In this document: piece after piece, positions 32,691 through 43,632 of the stretch | How positions within the stretch are numbered: position 1 is the first letter of the stretch | How the letters are laid out: each line of letters opens with the position of its first letter | From: a virus | DNA length: 63,566 nt | Strand: one strand, 5' to 3' | IMG/VR virus record: IMGVR_UViG_3300025832_000008 | Coordinates: 1 to 63,566 of that record | The notes under the pieces: model-generated | Database searches by the model: none | The model's input: only the letters and a program-made list of their open reading frames with translations | What the model was told of the DNA's origin: nothing | Translations under genes and position numbers: made by a program

Positions 32691-33350
32691 ATGGCAATGA
32701 ATTGGCTAGCACTTGGTGCTGACGCTATAAATAGTGGTGTTCAGATATATCAAGCTAATAAAAGGCAAAAAGAATATGGAGCCGAAAGAACAGCTCACGA
32801 GACAGAGATTCAAACTCTTAAAGATAATAGATTTGATATACCAGATTTATCAGAACCTATTGAAGACCTAAGCGGTAACTTAACTAATCCATTTGCTAAT
32901 CTATCTGTAGCAACTCAAGCGGCAGAAATACAGATGGAACAAACTGATATTGCGTTAGCTAATACGCTTGATACAATAAGAGCAACTGGTGGCGGTGCAG
33001 GTGGTGCAACAGCTTTAGCTCAAGCAGCATTGCAAAGTAAAAAAGGCGTATCTGCTACTATTGAACAGCAAGAGGTTAATAACCAGAAATTATCAGCACA
33101 AGGAGAACAAAGACTACAAGAACAACAAGTAGCTGAAAAACAAAGAGTACAAACAGCAGAGGCTGCGGCTTTAGAGTTTACGTTTGGAGCTGAAGAAGCA
33201 AGAACAAATGCAGATCTTGATTACGAAGCTGGAATGGAAGGTAGATATGCTCAAATGGAGTATGATGCTAAGTTGCAAAAAGAACAAGGGATTAATGAAG
33301 CAACATCTGAAATAACATCCGGCTTTGCTGGTGGCGGTTACTACGCTTAA
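32691..33350 (+). CDS. Ejection protein, T7 gp14-like by size and order, 219 aa
   Basis: N-terminal hydrophobic patch (NWLALGADAINSGVQIYQ), a central Ala/Gly stretch (ATGGGAGGATALAQAALQ, ~100-117) and a Gln/Glu-rich helix. T7 gp14 is 196 aa with similar Ala-rich membrane-active helices. The following genes match gp15 and gp16 in order, so it is likely an internal virion protein ejected into the cell envelope. Confidence 0.62.
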   Translation: MAMNWLALGADAINSGVQIYQANKRQKEYGAERTAHETEIQTLKDNRFDIPDLSEPIEDLSGNLTNPFANLSVATQAAEIQMEQTDIALANTLDTIRATGGGAGGATALAQAALQSKKGVSATIEQQEVNNQKLSAQGEQRLQEQQVAEKQRVQTAEAAALEFTFGAEEARTNADLDYEAGMEGRYAQMEYDAKLQKEQGINEATSEITSGFAGGGYYA

Positions 33351-33364
33351 TAATAAAATAAAAC

Positions 33365-35491
33365 ATGGGCTATAGAAATCCTACACAACTACAGACAACG
33401 CTTAATCCTCTTGATTTTAAAAAACCAGGTGGTACTAGTGATACTGGCAGTGGACTATCATTAACTACTAAACTTGCTCAAGAATCTCTTGCTCGTAAGA
33501 AAGCTAACCACTCTATAAGAGTATCAAATGACGTACTAGCAGCTGCAACGTCTGCTGATCTATCTGGACAAATAGCTAAGACCAGTAAAATTGATCAAGC
33601 TAGTTTAAATAACGCTATATCTGGCATAGTAGACTCACATTATACTTCAAAGACTAATTTAGAACAGTCAGTTGAGCCATATGAGGTATTTGACGATGAC
33701 GGTAATTTATTATATTCATATGAATCTGATGTTCAGAATCTAAAAAATACCTCTTCTTTTATAAAAACATTTCCAGAGCAATTAGTAGCATTAAAGTATA
33801 TTCAAGATGAATTCACTACTATAGGTACTGGTGAAAATCAATATCTACCAGATAATGTTAATCCATACTTTAATCTGTTAACTAAAGTTGATGATCCAAA
33901 TTTCGAAGGTGTCAACGTAAAATACGACGTTACTAATGATGATAATGGAATACCACAAATTGGCGTTGTATTATATGGTTCTGAAGTAGAAAGAATAAAT
34001 AAGGAAATGGGTCAAGGTGAAAAAGATGCTTACACTATACGCCCAGCTGAATTAACTAGCATACTTAATAACGCTAATGGTAATCCAAACGATTTTGGGT
34101 TAACAATGAAAAATCACGCTGCAGTAGGATCTGCTAAGAAAGAATTAGAAACCGGTGGTGTTATTAGTAATGGTACTATATCAAGTGACTATATGACGCC
34201 ATTAGAAACTGAGACTATACAGGATAAGCAATCAATGACTCAACAGGCTTACGCAGTTAGTGCTATAAATCACCAGAAATTAGATCAAGCTGTTAATCCA
34301 AAAGCTAAAGCACAAACTACAATGATGCTTAATTACGGTCAATCATCTGCGGCAACAGCGATTAAGCAGTATGCAAATAAAACCAAAGAAGGTCAATACT
34401 ACTATGATCCAATTGTATGGAACCCAAGGCTAAATAAGTACGTCAGAGATGCTAGTAAAAGAGTTCAAATGGGTGATGGTGTACCTGAATACGATCCACA
34501 AAATACTGAGAATGATGATTACAACGGTTTTCCAGAACAAACATTTAAAAATATAGAGGGTTTAATTAGAACTAAAATACTAGAAGAGTCTGGTGCTTTA
34601 ATGAATCCAGTAAAAACAAAGTCTGGAACTCCTACTAGGATTTATACAGACACAGAAAATAAACTAACAGCTAAAGAGCAAGAAAACCTTGATAAAAAAG
34701 CTAGAGTGGAAACTTGGGCTAATGCTATTAAAAGTGGTAAAGTAGATATTAATGACCAAGGTCAAATGACTGATTGGGCAAAGCAAAATATAGAGTCTAT
34801 TGGTAATTACAACTATGTAGAATATGATTTAGGTCAAAAAGTTCTGCAATTTTATAAAGATAAACCGGAGAAAGGAGATCAACCTGATTACGATATAAGA
34901 ATAGCAAGTATAAAAGATATTGATGCGGCACAAAATACCATACTAGGTCAAATAAGTGTGTCTTTATCAATACCTAACGTAACACCTCCTGCTAAATCAT
35001 CTAAAACATATAACACAGTAGTTGCTCTAATAGACGAGTTTGATTTGTTGAAGGATAAAGATGAAAATGATTTCGAAGATATGAAGCTTTCAGATGGTAC
35101 AGAGGCTTTTCCTGGATTTGGATCTAAAGAAGCTTGGGTTGTTGATAAAATTAAAAACTATCCAGGACTAGAATATTTATTTAAACCAATAAATGAAGGT
35201 GGAAAAGGTGGTAATATAGAAGCTACTGGAACATCAAACACTGAAGAAATAACGTTTACATACCCTAATGGAGACGAAGAAGTAGTTGATATTAATGATC
35301 TAAAAGGTGTTGGTGAAAAATTAAAGGATGCTCTTAAAAGAGCTGTAGGTTTTATAGATCCAAATGCATTTGACGCACGTCCTAGTGGTTTACCGATGAT
35401 ACCCGCTGAGGAATGGGATGAAGTATGGAGCAAAGGTAAACAAGGTGAAAGGTTTTTAGCAGTAGATGGTAAAATATACACTCATCCTTAA
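33365..35491 (+). CDS. Ejection protein, T7 gp15-like by size and order, 708 aa
   Basis: Hydrophilic, mainly helical protein (MGYRNPTQLQTTLNPLDFKK) with no recognised domain. T7 gp15 is 747 aa and lies in the same position between gp14 and gp16. C-terminus RFLAVDGKIYTHP. The assignment is positional. Confidence 0.55.
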   Translation: MGYRNPTQLQTTLNPLDFKKPGGTSDTGSGLSLTTKLAQESLARKKANHSIRVSNDVLAAATSADLSGQIAKTSKIDQASLNNAISGIVDSHYTSKTNLEQSVEPYEVFDDDGNLLYSYESDVQNLKNTSSFIKTFPEQLVALKYIQDEFTTIGTGENQYLPDNVNPYFNLLTKVDDPNFEGVNVKYDVTNDDNGIPQIGVVLYGSEVERINKEMGQGEKDAYTIRPAELTSILNNANGNPNDFGLTMKNHAAVGSAKKELETGGVISNGTISSDYMTPLETETIQDKQSMTQQAYAVSAINHQKLDQAVNPKAKAQTTMMLNYGQSSAATAIKQYANKTKEGQYYYDPIVWNPRLNKYVRDASKRVQMGDGVPEYDPQNTENDDYNGFPEQTFKNIEGLIRTKILEESGALMNPVKTKSGTPTRIYTDTENKLTAKEQENLDKKARVETWANAIKSGKVDINDQGQMTDWAKQNIESIGNYNYVEYDLGQKVLQFYKDKPEKGDQPDYDIRIASIKDIDAAQNTILGQISVSLSIPNVTPPAKSSKTYNTVVALIDEFDLLKDKDENDFEDMKLSDGTEAFPGFGSKEAWVVDKIKNYPGLEYLFKPINEGGKGGNIEATGTSNTEEITFTYPNGDEEVVDINDLKGVGEKLKDALKRAVGFIDPNAFDARPSGLPMIPAEEWDEVWSKGKQGERFLAVDGKIYTHP

Positions 35492-35506
35492 GTAAAGTAT
35501 AATATT

Positions 35507-38500
35507 ATGGCAGAACAAAACAATAATGGGTGGGTACCACCAACTGACGCAATTAAAGTAGAAGACTCAATTGCAGTAGAAGAAACTTGGGTTCCACCAA
35601 CCGATGCAATTAAAGTAGAAGATTCAATTGCAGTAGATCAAGTGGGAAAGTCAGAAGGTGTTGGAACTGTGGAAGCAAGTACAACACCGTCGAACGAACA
35701 AGCTTCATTAGAAACACCTACAATAGAATCAAAAAAACAATTGACGCCGCAGGTAAAGCCTGGCGAGAAAATGGTTGATATAAGCGGAAGCTTATACACA
35801 TTTAAAGAGATTGAGAATTCAGATGCTTATAAAAAAGGTAAGTATAAAACCGTAGAAGATTATGTATCTAAGTTTGGTAAAAACGCTAGCTACATAGAAT
35901 CTATTGATGTAGAAACTGAATTACCTACAATAGAAGAAGCGTCTACTTATAAAGCAAAGGAACTTGCTATTGGTAAAGAGAAGAACAACGAGATCAACAG
36001 TAAGTTAAAAAGTATTAACGAGTCTGATCCTTCTGTAGTAAAGACTTTCATCAATAAAAAGGTAGATGATGCTTTAGTTGATTTCCCGTATGAATATGAA
36101 TATGAAACAATTAGATCTGGAGGTGAACCAAAAACAGTTCCAACTAAAATACCACCAACGGAAGAACAATTAAAAGAGTTTTTAGGTGAATCAGTTTATG
36201 ATCTATATACTCAATATAGAAAAACAGGAACTATAGATAAAGAAAACATGGCTTTAGCTTCTGAAATGTTTCCATATGAAGTGGATGCAGCGGTTAAAGA
36301 AGTTAAAGGTAAAACTTCTGAGTTTTATCAAGCTAATTTAGATAGATCAGAAAGAAAAGCATTAAACTTGTTTCAAAGTGGTGGTATTGACTCTGATCTT
36401 CAACTTCAACATCAAGATGGTTTGAGAGATGAGCAAGAGTACTACAGGTTAACTGGTACAAAGCTTTACGGTGAAAAAGAGTTAATGGGTCAAACTTATA
36501 ATCCATCGCCATTAACACTATACGATCTAGGATTAACAGATAAACTTCCAACAGAAACAAAAGAAAAATACATTAAAGCTACTTCTGTTAAAATTAAAAA
36601 CGATTTTAATGAACTAAATCAAGACGCAATAGATCTTAATAAATCTGTTGAAGATTACAATGTAAAATACGGTTCAGATCTTAGTAGATATAACGAGTTG
36701 GTTTATAATTTAAATAACTTCAATGAAAATACTGGTACAGTAGATTCACCTGATGTATCTAAAAATGATGACATTGATAGATTTGCTTCTCTTAAAAAGA
36801 CGATTAGAGCAATAGAAGGTAACAATAACTATAATGCATACAATGGTAATCCTACTAATGACAAAGTAATATTCACAGATATGACAGTCCAACAAGCTAT
36901 GGATTGGCAAAAAAATAATGGTGGAAAAGCAATTGGTATTTATCAATATAAGAATGAATCTTTGCTAGAGGCATTGAAAGGAACTGGTATATCTAAAGAT
37001 GTTAAGTTTAACGAAGAAGTTCAAGAAAAGCTAGCTGACTGGAGTATAAGGGTTAAACGAAAAGGTAATAAGTATCTTTCTGGAGATATTACATACGATG
37101 AGTTAGCTGAGCTAATAGCTAGTGAATGGGCTGCTCTTCCAATGATTAGTGGTGATAGAAAAGGTAAAAGTCGTTATGGTGGAAGTAATGAATCTCAAAT
37201 CACTGCTGAAGCTTATGAAGATATAATAAAAGCTATTCAGGTATATAAAGACGTAGATCAATCTTATGAATCTATGTATGAAGAATATGTACAATTACAG
37301 AATTCTTTATCTGATTCAAAAGCTTTTGAACTAAGTGATAATTTTAAATCTCAAGCTGATGATATAAAACAAAGGTCTCTACAAATAAGTGAGATGGCTG
37401 GTTCTACAAATGATTTAAGTGCTGTTGTTGATGCTACTAATAAAAACTATAGTTCAATTGATAGAGCATTGTTACAATTGGAAAAATCATTTTTAGGTTC
37501 AGGAGCTATGCTAGGAGCTGGTGCACTTAAAATTTCAGCCGACGTTCTTAATTATGTTAACGATATTGGTGATAATGATAGAGCGCCAACGGGTTTAACT
37601 CCTAAGATAGATAGTTTATACTCTGATGCGATAAACTACAACGAAGCTCTAGCGACAGAGTTATCTGAAGACTTTGTTAGGGATTACACCCTTGACGATG
37701 TTATGTCTCTTGACGTTACAAAAGCAAATTACTTAGGTCAAGTACTCGCAAACAACTCACCATCTATAGCTACCGTTTTGTCAATGCCTTTAATTGGTGG
37801 TATATCAGGTGTTTCTAGTCTTGGTGCAGGTACGTTTGGTAGAATGATGGCTCAAAGAGCATTTAATAATGCTGGTAGAAATCTAGCAACAGCTGCGTTC
37901 TTTAATATGGAAGCTGGTGGAAAGTTAGCAGAGCTTGAAATGTCACAGAGAAATGCTAAAAAATTAATACCAATACTTGAAGGGTCTTTAGCAAATGCTA
38001 CTACACCAGCAGAAAGGCTAGAACTTGAAAAGCAAATAAACGAGCAAACAAATTTATTGAATGCGGGTATGATGAGGAAAGGTTTTTCATCATTAATGTA
38101 TGGTAGTATAGCTTCGTATGCAGAAAGGTTTGGTACACTTTCTTACGTTAACAATTTAAAAAGGTTTACAACTAGAGGTGGTGGTTTACTAAAGAAAACA
38201 TTATATGGAGGAGCTGGTATGTCTTATAACGTTGGTATTGAAGAGCTTGAAGAAATAGGCACTCAAATTGGACATAACTTTGTTGATATAGCTTTATTCG
38301 ATGCTGATAAAAGCATGTTAGATGGAATTGATAAAGATTTCTTAGCTAACGTATTTATATCAAGTGTTGCAATACAAGGACCTGGTAGAGCATCTAATAT
38401 GTATTCGATGCTTAGAGATGAGGTTATGACATTGGATGAAAAGAAAACTGTTAGAGATCTTCGTAATGAATTAATAAAAATAGAAGCTGATATACGTGGT

Positions 38501-41500
38501 GGTAAATTAAGTCAAGAAGAAATAAAAGATCTAAAGAAAAGAAAAGTTCAAATAGTACGCTCTGCTGTTATGAATGATGCTATCACTGTTTCTAAAATAA
38601 ACGCTATAATGGCGGAGGATAAAATAACAGGTAACAATGATCTTAAAGAAATACTTGATTTAGCTAGAAAGAAAAGAGCTAAGATCAGAGAGATCAAAGA
38701 GCAAGCATCTACAGGTGATACATCTAAATCAGGTATAGCATACGCTAACAAACTTCAAGAAGAATGGAATGAATTAAATAAATTACATAATAGGTTTGCT
38801 TCTAAGACTATGCAAAAGAAGATTAAGCAAGCTGAAGCAATGAATACTATAAATCCAGCTGAATCTGCTCGCGCTCATTCTATGTTTGAATATTATTCTA
38901 ATCTTGCTGCGTCAAACGTTTATGTTAATAAGAATAAAAACAATACTAGATATGATGTTTTAAAACTCTACAAGACTACTAAAAATGGAATGATTGAGTT
39001 TTTAAAAGAAGATGAGGCACAAGCAGAAATACTTAGATGGGCCGAGGCTAACGATTTGTCAGTTGGTCAAACTATAGATATAGTAGATCAATATAACGAG
39101 GGTAGTAATGCTATTTTTGATTCAAACTCTAACCGTATTATAGTATTTGAAGACAATATATTAAAAAGTATATACTCTCAAGGCACGAATAGCTTAGCGG
39201 CGAGGTTTGCTGCTGTAAGTCCACTACATGAATTGCTTCATGCATACAATAAAAGTATTAAGATAACAGATGAAGGTTTATTAAAGAATATGGATCTTGC
39301 TGTTCAAGGTCTTAATGATTTAATTGAGCAAAAGAAAAACAATGGCGAGATCAGTGAAGCTGAATATAATTACTTCCAAGCTCGTAAAGCATTGTATGAT
39401 AAGACAGATGTAAAAAACGAAGAACTTATAACATTAGTAAATGACTTGGTTGCCACTAACGTTATTAGTTCAAATGAGTTTACTCAATTATATCAACTTA
39501 AAACAGCTGTTAATGCTCTTAATAGATCTTTTATAGGTGAGGCAAATGATTACAACCATATAGAGACTGGTGATGACTTGTTTAACTATATATCAACTTT
39601 CCAAAAAGTATCAAAGAAACAAGCATTAAGTATTACTGGTACACCTCAAGAAGCTGATGAAGAGAGATTAAGAAGATCTAGAGGTGATGTGCGTGAATTA
39701 CCTGAAGAAGATAAAAAAGAACTTGATGAAACTGTAAAGGTAGCTAAGAAAATATACAAAGAAGAAAAGCGACAAACAAGACCAATTAGAGAAGCTAAAG
39801 CTAAAATAGAAGCTCTTACAGCAAATAATGTATTTGAACATGCTAATGCTTTATATGATTTATTAGGCGTTGATGGTGCTACTGAGATTACATATCTATG
39901 GGAAAACGAAGTATCAAGAAGATTAGCTACTAGTGATGCTTTTTCTGGATACAGGTTAAATGATCAGTTTGAAGAGAAGAAACCAGATATTATACAAATA
40001 GCATTATACGGAACAGAAAGAAGACCTAGTGATTCTGTATTAGGATTGATTAAAGGTTACAGTAAAGAATCTGGTGTTCCATTAGCTGCTTGGATAAATA
40101 AATATATAAATAGAAAGATAAATGGTGTTATTAGAGAGGAGTTTCCTGATTTATCGGGTAAGCAAATACAAATAACTGACAACATAGAAAGATTTAATCC
40201 TGCTTTTAGAACTGATGCAGAAGATACTTCTTTTGAAGAAGAGGACATAAGTCCTGGTGCGGCTCCATCAAAATTAATTAAGAAGGCTAAATCATTAACA
40301 CTTATAGATCCAATAAGGATTCTTGATACTTGGGATGATGACACAAAAGACAAAGTACTTAGTAATATAAGAGAGAGATTAGCTGAATTAGATTTAAAAA
40401 AATTAACATTTGCTGAATTAAGAGATTTAGATGTTAATTCCACTGCTTTAATGTTTGGTGTTAAGGTTAATAAGATTACTGAAAAGAAAGATAATCTTAA
40501 TTCAACTGAAATGCTTAACGCTCAAAAAACATTTAAAGAGATTGGTTTTAAGAAAATACTTGATCTACTACCATTTGCTACAGTTCCAACACCAGAGGGT
40601 GGTTCTAGACGTATTACAAAGGGTATTGATACACAAGCAATATCTGATGAGTTAATTGGAACTTCCACTGGACTACCTTACAATTTGCTTAAAGGTCTTT
40701 ATGATAAAAGTGATAGGGTTAAAACAGCTGCGGGCATACCCGAATATACTAAGAAAAAAGGTTTATCAGCTGAAGATGTTGCTTTATACTTAGGTATGAA
40801 AGAAGACGGTACCGTTGTTGATAACAATCAAAGAGGAGCTGTTGGGCAGAACATTAAGGGTATGATGGAGCTTGTAGGTAGATTAATAACAAATAGAGCT
40901 GTTAGAGTTGAATTACAACAGTCTCCACAATACATGGTTTATGCAGCTAATATTGCTGCTGGTAAATCTCCATTAATGGCATCTAAATCTATTGATGGCA
41001 AAGTTGCAATAGCTAATAAAAAAATAGCTAAAAGTGCTGGTATAAAAGGATTTGAAAAAATGTCAGATTATACTTTGCTTAATGCGATTGAGAGCAAGCA
41101 AGATGAAATGGTTAAAGCAAGTATTAAGACTTACGATAGTAAAAATCTTAGTAAAGATTTTAATTTAATACTACAGCATAAAACCGGTATGCGATTTAAT
41201 AAGATTATATCTGGTGATCAGGCTAGTGTATTAGGTAACGAAAAGGGTAGACTTGATGTTTGGATACCACCATCAGCTGAAGACTTTGTTGGTCTGTTAT
41301 ATAAGACATTACCAAAGGGTAAGCAAGGAGAAGAGGCCATGAGGTATTATAAGAGGAATTTATTTGATCAATTTAATAAAGGTGAAAACGCTATAGATGC
41401 TCTAACTGTTCAGATGTCAAATGATTATAAAGCTATTAAGAAAGATATGCTTATTAGACCAAAGTATTTATCAAAAAAGAATAAAACTGGTTCAACTAAT

Positions 41501-43204
41501 GAGCAATCTATGAGAGCTTGGATGTTTCATAAAGGCGGTCATAAAATACCTGGTTTTAATGATAAAGACTTGGCTGACCATTTACGCGTAGTAAATAATG
41601 ACGATTCTCTTAGAGAATTAGCTAAGGCTATTATGAAGATAACTAAAAGCAGTACATATACAAAACCAAGTAAAGGATGGAAGAATGGTAGTGTACATAA
41701 TGATATGTATAATTACTTAAGAAAAGAAGCTAGAGAAAAGTATCTAAAAGAGTGGCAAGTTAATGCAGACGCTATATTTAGTAAAGATAATATGAATAAA
41801 CTTCAAGCATTGTATGGTAAAGGTTATTCTATAGCTCTTCAAGAAATGCTAAAGACCATGAAAGAGGGTAGAAATAATGAGTTTAAAAATGATGAAGTTA
41901 ATAGATTAATGGATTATATAAATGGCTCAACCGCGGCCATAATGTTCTTAAATACTAGATCTGCTTTATTACAAACTATATCAGCTATTAACTTTATAAA
42001 TTGGTCTTACAATAACCCAGCTATGGCTGCTAAAGCGTTTGCTAATCAAAAGCAATACTGGAAAGATTTTTACTATTTATTTAATTCTGGTTACTTAGTT
42101 GCTAGACGAAAGGGATTAAAAATAAACGTTAGTGAAGCTGAGATTGCCGAAGCTGGTCAACAGCCACAAGACAAGTTTAGATCTGTAATGGCTTTAATGT
42201 TAAAAAGAGGTTACGCTCCTACACAGTTTGCTGATAGTTTTGCAATAGCTAGCGGTGGTGCTACGTTTTATAGAAACTTAGTTGATAAATTAAAAAAAGA
42301 AGTTGATGCTAAAGGAAATAAAGTTTATACTACAGAGCAAGCTGAAGAAATGGCGTTTGAAGAGTTTAGAGTTATATCAGAAGACTCTCAGCAATCAAGT
42401 AGAACAGATAAAGTTAGTATGCAGCAAGCTACTGGAACTGGTAGGTTAATATTAGCATTTGCTAACGCACCAATGCAATATGCTAGACTATCTAAAAAAG
42501 CATTTATTGATCTTAAAAACGGTAGAGGAGATACTAAAACAAATATCTCTAAAATAATTTACTACACAGTAGTTCAAAACGTGATATTCAACTATGTTCA
42601 ATCAGCTATGTTTAAATTCCTTTTTGGAGATTCTGATGATGAAGAAGAAGAGGAAAAACAATATGATATGGCAAACTCTATGCTTAACAGTATATTGAGA
42701 GGTATTGGTATATACGGTGCGTTTGCTGCGATGGCTAAAGACGTTGCGTTTAAATGGTGGAAAGAAAGTCATAAGAAAAGACCTAAATATACTAATGCTG
42801 TGTGGGAGGTAAGTAATATAGCTCCAGCAATTGATTCTAAAGTTAGTAAACTACGTGCATTAGCAAGTGCTGCTGAAAGAGGTGCATTTGATGATCTTGA
42901 TACTGGTAATTGGATACTACCAAGTGCAAAGGTTTTCACAGCAGTAACAAATATTCCTTTAGACAGAGCTGTAAGTAAATTCAATAATATAGAGGCAGCG
43001 ATATCAGCTCAACATGAGTTATGGCAAAGCGTTTTTATGCTTGGTGGTTTTGAAGCTTGGCAGCTTGGTATAAGGAGTGAGGAAAATAGATCGTCAAGTG
43101 ATAGTGGTGGATTTGATTTCGAAGAAAACGAAGGATATAATGAAGAAACTGGTCAGCCAGCAAAAGAAAATATACCAGGAGAGTATTCTTATAGAAAGAT
43201 ATAG
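35507..43204 (+). CDS. Giant ejection protein with transglycosylase and HExxH domains, 2565 aa
   Basis: Last late gene. The N-terminus has two tandem copies of WVPPTDAIKVEDSIAV (residues ~5-42). Residues ~425-575 resemble the lambda R lytic transglycosylase: AIEG with Glu437, IGIYQY, then SGDI...ASEWAALP and SRYGG. Hydrophobic segments lie at ~665-685 and ~755-785. HELLH at 1241-1245 is a zincin motif with a downstream NEELITLVNDLV that could supply the third ligand. The C-terminal ~550 residues have helical, partly hydrophobic segments (LNTRSALLQTISAINFINW) and an acidic DSDDEEEEE patch. It likely acts as a gp16-like protein that opens the cell wall during DNA entry. No RNA-polymerase motif seen. 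Confidence 0.75.
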   Translation: MAEQNNNGWVPPTDAIKVEDSIAVEETWVPPTDAIKVEDSIAVDQVGKSEGVGTVEASTTPSNEQASLETPTIESKKQLTPQVKPGEKMVDISGSLYTFKEIENSDAYKKGKYKTVEDYVSKFGKNASYIESIDVETELPTIEEASTYKAKELAIGKEKNNEINSKLKSINESDPSVVKTFINKKVDDALVDFPYEYEYETIRSGGEPKTVPTKIPPTEEQLKEFLGESVYDLYTQYRKTGTIDKENMALASEMFPYEVDAAVKEVKGKTSEFYQANLDRSERKALNLFQSGGIDSDLQLQHQDGLRDEQEYYRLTGTKLYGEKELMGQTYNPSPLTLYDLGLTDKLPTETKEKYIKATSVKIKNDFNELNQDAIDLNKSVEDYNVKYGSDLSRYNELVYNLNNFNENTGTVDSPDVSKNDDIDRFASLKKTIRAIEGNNNYNAYNGNPTNDKVIFTDMTVQQAMDWQKNNGGKAIGIYQYKNESLLEALKGTGISKDVKFNEEVQEKLADWSIRVKRKGNKYLSGDITYDELAELIASEWAALPMISGDRKGKSRYGGSNESQITAEAYEDIIKAIQVYKDVDQSYESMYEEYVQLQNSLSDSKAFELSDNFKSQADDIKQRSLQISEMAGSTNDLSAVVDATNKNYSSIDRALLQLEKSFLGSGAMLGAGALKISADVLNYVNDIGDNDRAPTGLTPKIDSLYSDAINYNEALATELSEDFVRDYTLDDVMSLDVTKANYLGQVLANNSPSIATVLSMPLIGGISGVSSLGAGTFGRMMAQRAFNNAGRNLATAAFFNMEAGGKLAELEMSQRNAKKLIPILEGSLANATTPAERLELEKQINEQTNLLNAGMMRKGFSSLMYGSIASYAERFGTLSYVNNLKRFTTRGGGLLKKTLYGGAGMSYNVGIEELEEIGTQIGHNFVDIALFDADKSMLDGIDKDFLANVFISSVAIQGPGRASNMYSMLRDEVMTLDEKKTVRDLRNELIKIEADIRGGKLSQEEIKDLKKRKVQIVRSAVMNDAITVSKINAIMAEDKITGNNDLKEILDLARKKRAKIREIKEQASTGDTSKSGIAYANKLQEEWNELNKLHNRFASKTMQKKIKQAEAMNTINPAESARAHSMFEYYSNLAASNVYVNKNKNNTRYDVLKLYKTTKNGMIEFLKEDEAQAEILRWAEANDLSVGQTIDIVDQYNEGSNAIFDSNSNRIIVFEDNILKSIYSQGTNSLAARFAAVSPLHELLHAYNKSIKITDEGLLKNMDLAVQGLNDLIEQKKNNGEISEAEYNYFQARKALYDKTDVKNEELITLVNDLVATNVISSNEFTQLYQLKTAVNALNRSFIGEANDYNHIETGDDLFNYISTFQKVSKKQALSITGTPQEADEERLRRSRGDVRELPEEDKKELDETVKVAKKIYKEEKRQTRPIREAKAKIEALTANNVFEHANALYDLLGVDGATEITYLWENEVSRRLATSDAFSGYRLNDQFEEKKPDIIQIALYGTERRPSDSVLGLIKGYSKESGVPLAAWINKYINRKINGVIREEFPDLSGKQIQITDNIERFNPAFRTDAEDTSFEEEDISPGAAPSKLIKKAKSLTLIDPIRILDTWDDDTKDKVLSNIRERLAELDLKKLTFAELRDLDVNSTALMFGVKVNKITEKKDNLNSTEMLNAQKTFKEIGFKKILDLLPFATVPTPEGGSRRITKGIDTQAISDELIGTSTGLPYNLLKGLYDKSDRVKTAAGIPEYTKKKGLSAEDVALYLGMKEDGTVVDNNQRGAVGQNIKGMMELVGRLITNRAVRVELQQSPQYMVYAANIAAGKSPLMASKSIDGKVAIANKKIAKSAGIKGFEKMSDYTLLNAIESKQDEMVKASIKTYDSKNLSKDFNLILQHKTGMRFNKIISGDQASVLGNEKGRLDVWIPPSAEDFVGLLYKTLPKGKQGEEAMRYYKRNLFDQFNKGENAIDALTVQMSNDYKAIKKDMLIRPKYLSKKNKTGSTNEQSMRAWMFHKGGHKIPGFNDKDLADHLRVVNNDDSLRELAKAIMKITKSSTYTKPSKGWKNGSVHNDMYNYLRKEAREKYLKEWQVNADAIFSKDNMNKLQALYGKGYSIALQEMLKTMKEGRNNEFKNDEVNRLMDYINGSTAAIMFLNTRSALLQTISAINFINWSYNNPAMAAKAFANQKQYWKDFYYLFNSGYLVARRKGLKINVSEAEIAEAGQQPQDKFRSVMALMLKRGYAPTQFADSFAIASGGATFYRNLVDKLKKEVDAKGNKVYTTEQAEEMAFEEFRVISEDSQQSSRTDKVSMQQATGTGRLILAFANAPMQYARLSKKAFIDLKNGRGDTKTNISKIIYYTVVQNVIFNYVQSAMFKFLFGDSDDEEEEEKQYDMANSMLNSILRGIGIYGAFAAMAKDVAFKWWKESHKKRPKYTNAVWEVSNIAPAIDSKVSKLRALASAAERGAFDDLDTGNWILPSAKVFTAVTNIPLDRAVSKFNNIEAAISAQHELWQSVFMLGGFEAWQLGIRSEENRSSSDSGGFDFEENEGYNEETGQPAKENIPGEYSYRKI

Positions 43205-43224
43205 ATATAGTGTATAGCAAAAAG

Positions 43225-43258
43225 AAAAGGCCAATGATTAATTTCACTGGCCTTTTTA
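43225..43258. terminator. Bidirectional terminator between the convergent blocks
   Basis: AAAAGGCCA pairs with TGGCCTTTT around a 14-base loop, with A-run and T-run on opposite sides. It serves both the rightward late block and the leftward block ending at 43287. A GTGTATAGCA word lies just before it (43210). Confidence 0.88.
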
Positions 43259-43286
43259 AGTATAATTCACCGTTATTAAGTGTTTT

Positions 43287-43487
43287 TCACTTAGGTTTAG
43301 CGATAAGTGCTTCATTTTTAACCTTTAACTGCTCTATAGCTTCATCGTAATTTGGCATTAGCTTAAGTAATTGAGATGCGCCAACGGCTAAATCTTTAAC
43401 TGAGTTTAACTCATTAAATAAATACTCAACCATTCTTTTAAGAGAGTTAATCTCTTTCTGCATTTGTATTAAAGTTGACTCTTTCAT
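43287..43487 (-). CDS. Small coiled-coil protein, 66 aa
   Basis: Last leftward gene. Helical with heptads (QMQKEINSLKRMVEYLFNEL). Unrecognised. Its ATG overlaps the stop of the upstream 46-aa gene (TAATG). Confidence 0.7.
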   Translation of the reverse strand: MKESTLIQMQKEINSLKRMVEYLFNELNSVKDLAVGASQLLKLMPNYDEAIEQLKVKNEALIAKPK

Positions 43488-43627
43488 TATTCCTCTTGTT
43501 TGAAAATTGTTAATGCCACATCTACGAACGGTAGATATAAAACATGAGTAATTTTAAGTGTTTCATTATATGATCTAAATCCTAAAAGTATTCCAGGGTA
43601 TAAACCAAAGCTTATTTCGTATTCCAT
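43487..43627 (-). CDS. Small conserved phage protein, 46 aa
   Basis: Leftward ATG at 43627: MEYEISFGLYPGILLGFRSY then VLYLPFVDVALTIFKQEE. This short pattern (MEYEISFGLYPGI...LYLPF-D-ALT) is a recurrent small phage protein without known function. TAATG coupling to the next gene. Confidence 0.75.
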   Translation of the reverse strand: MEYEISFGLYPGILLGFRSYNETLKITHVLYLPFVDVALTIFKQEE

Positions 43628-43632
43628 AATTA

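Noticed and set aside
35507-43204. Giant protein as a virion RNA polymerase (N4- or crAss-like)
   Set aside because: Searched by eye for DxDGD-type and T7-like polymerase motifs and found none; the visible domains are transglycosylase-like and zincin-like.
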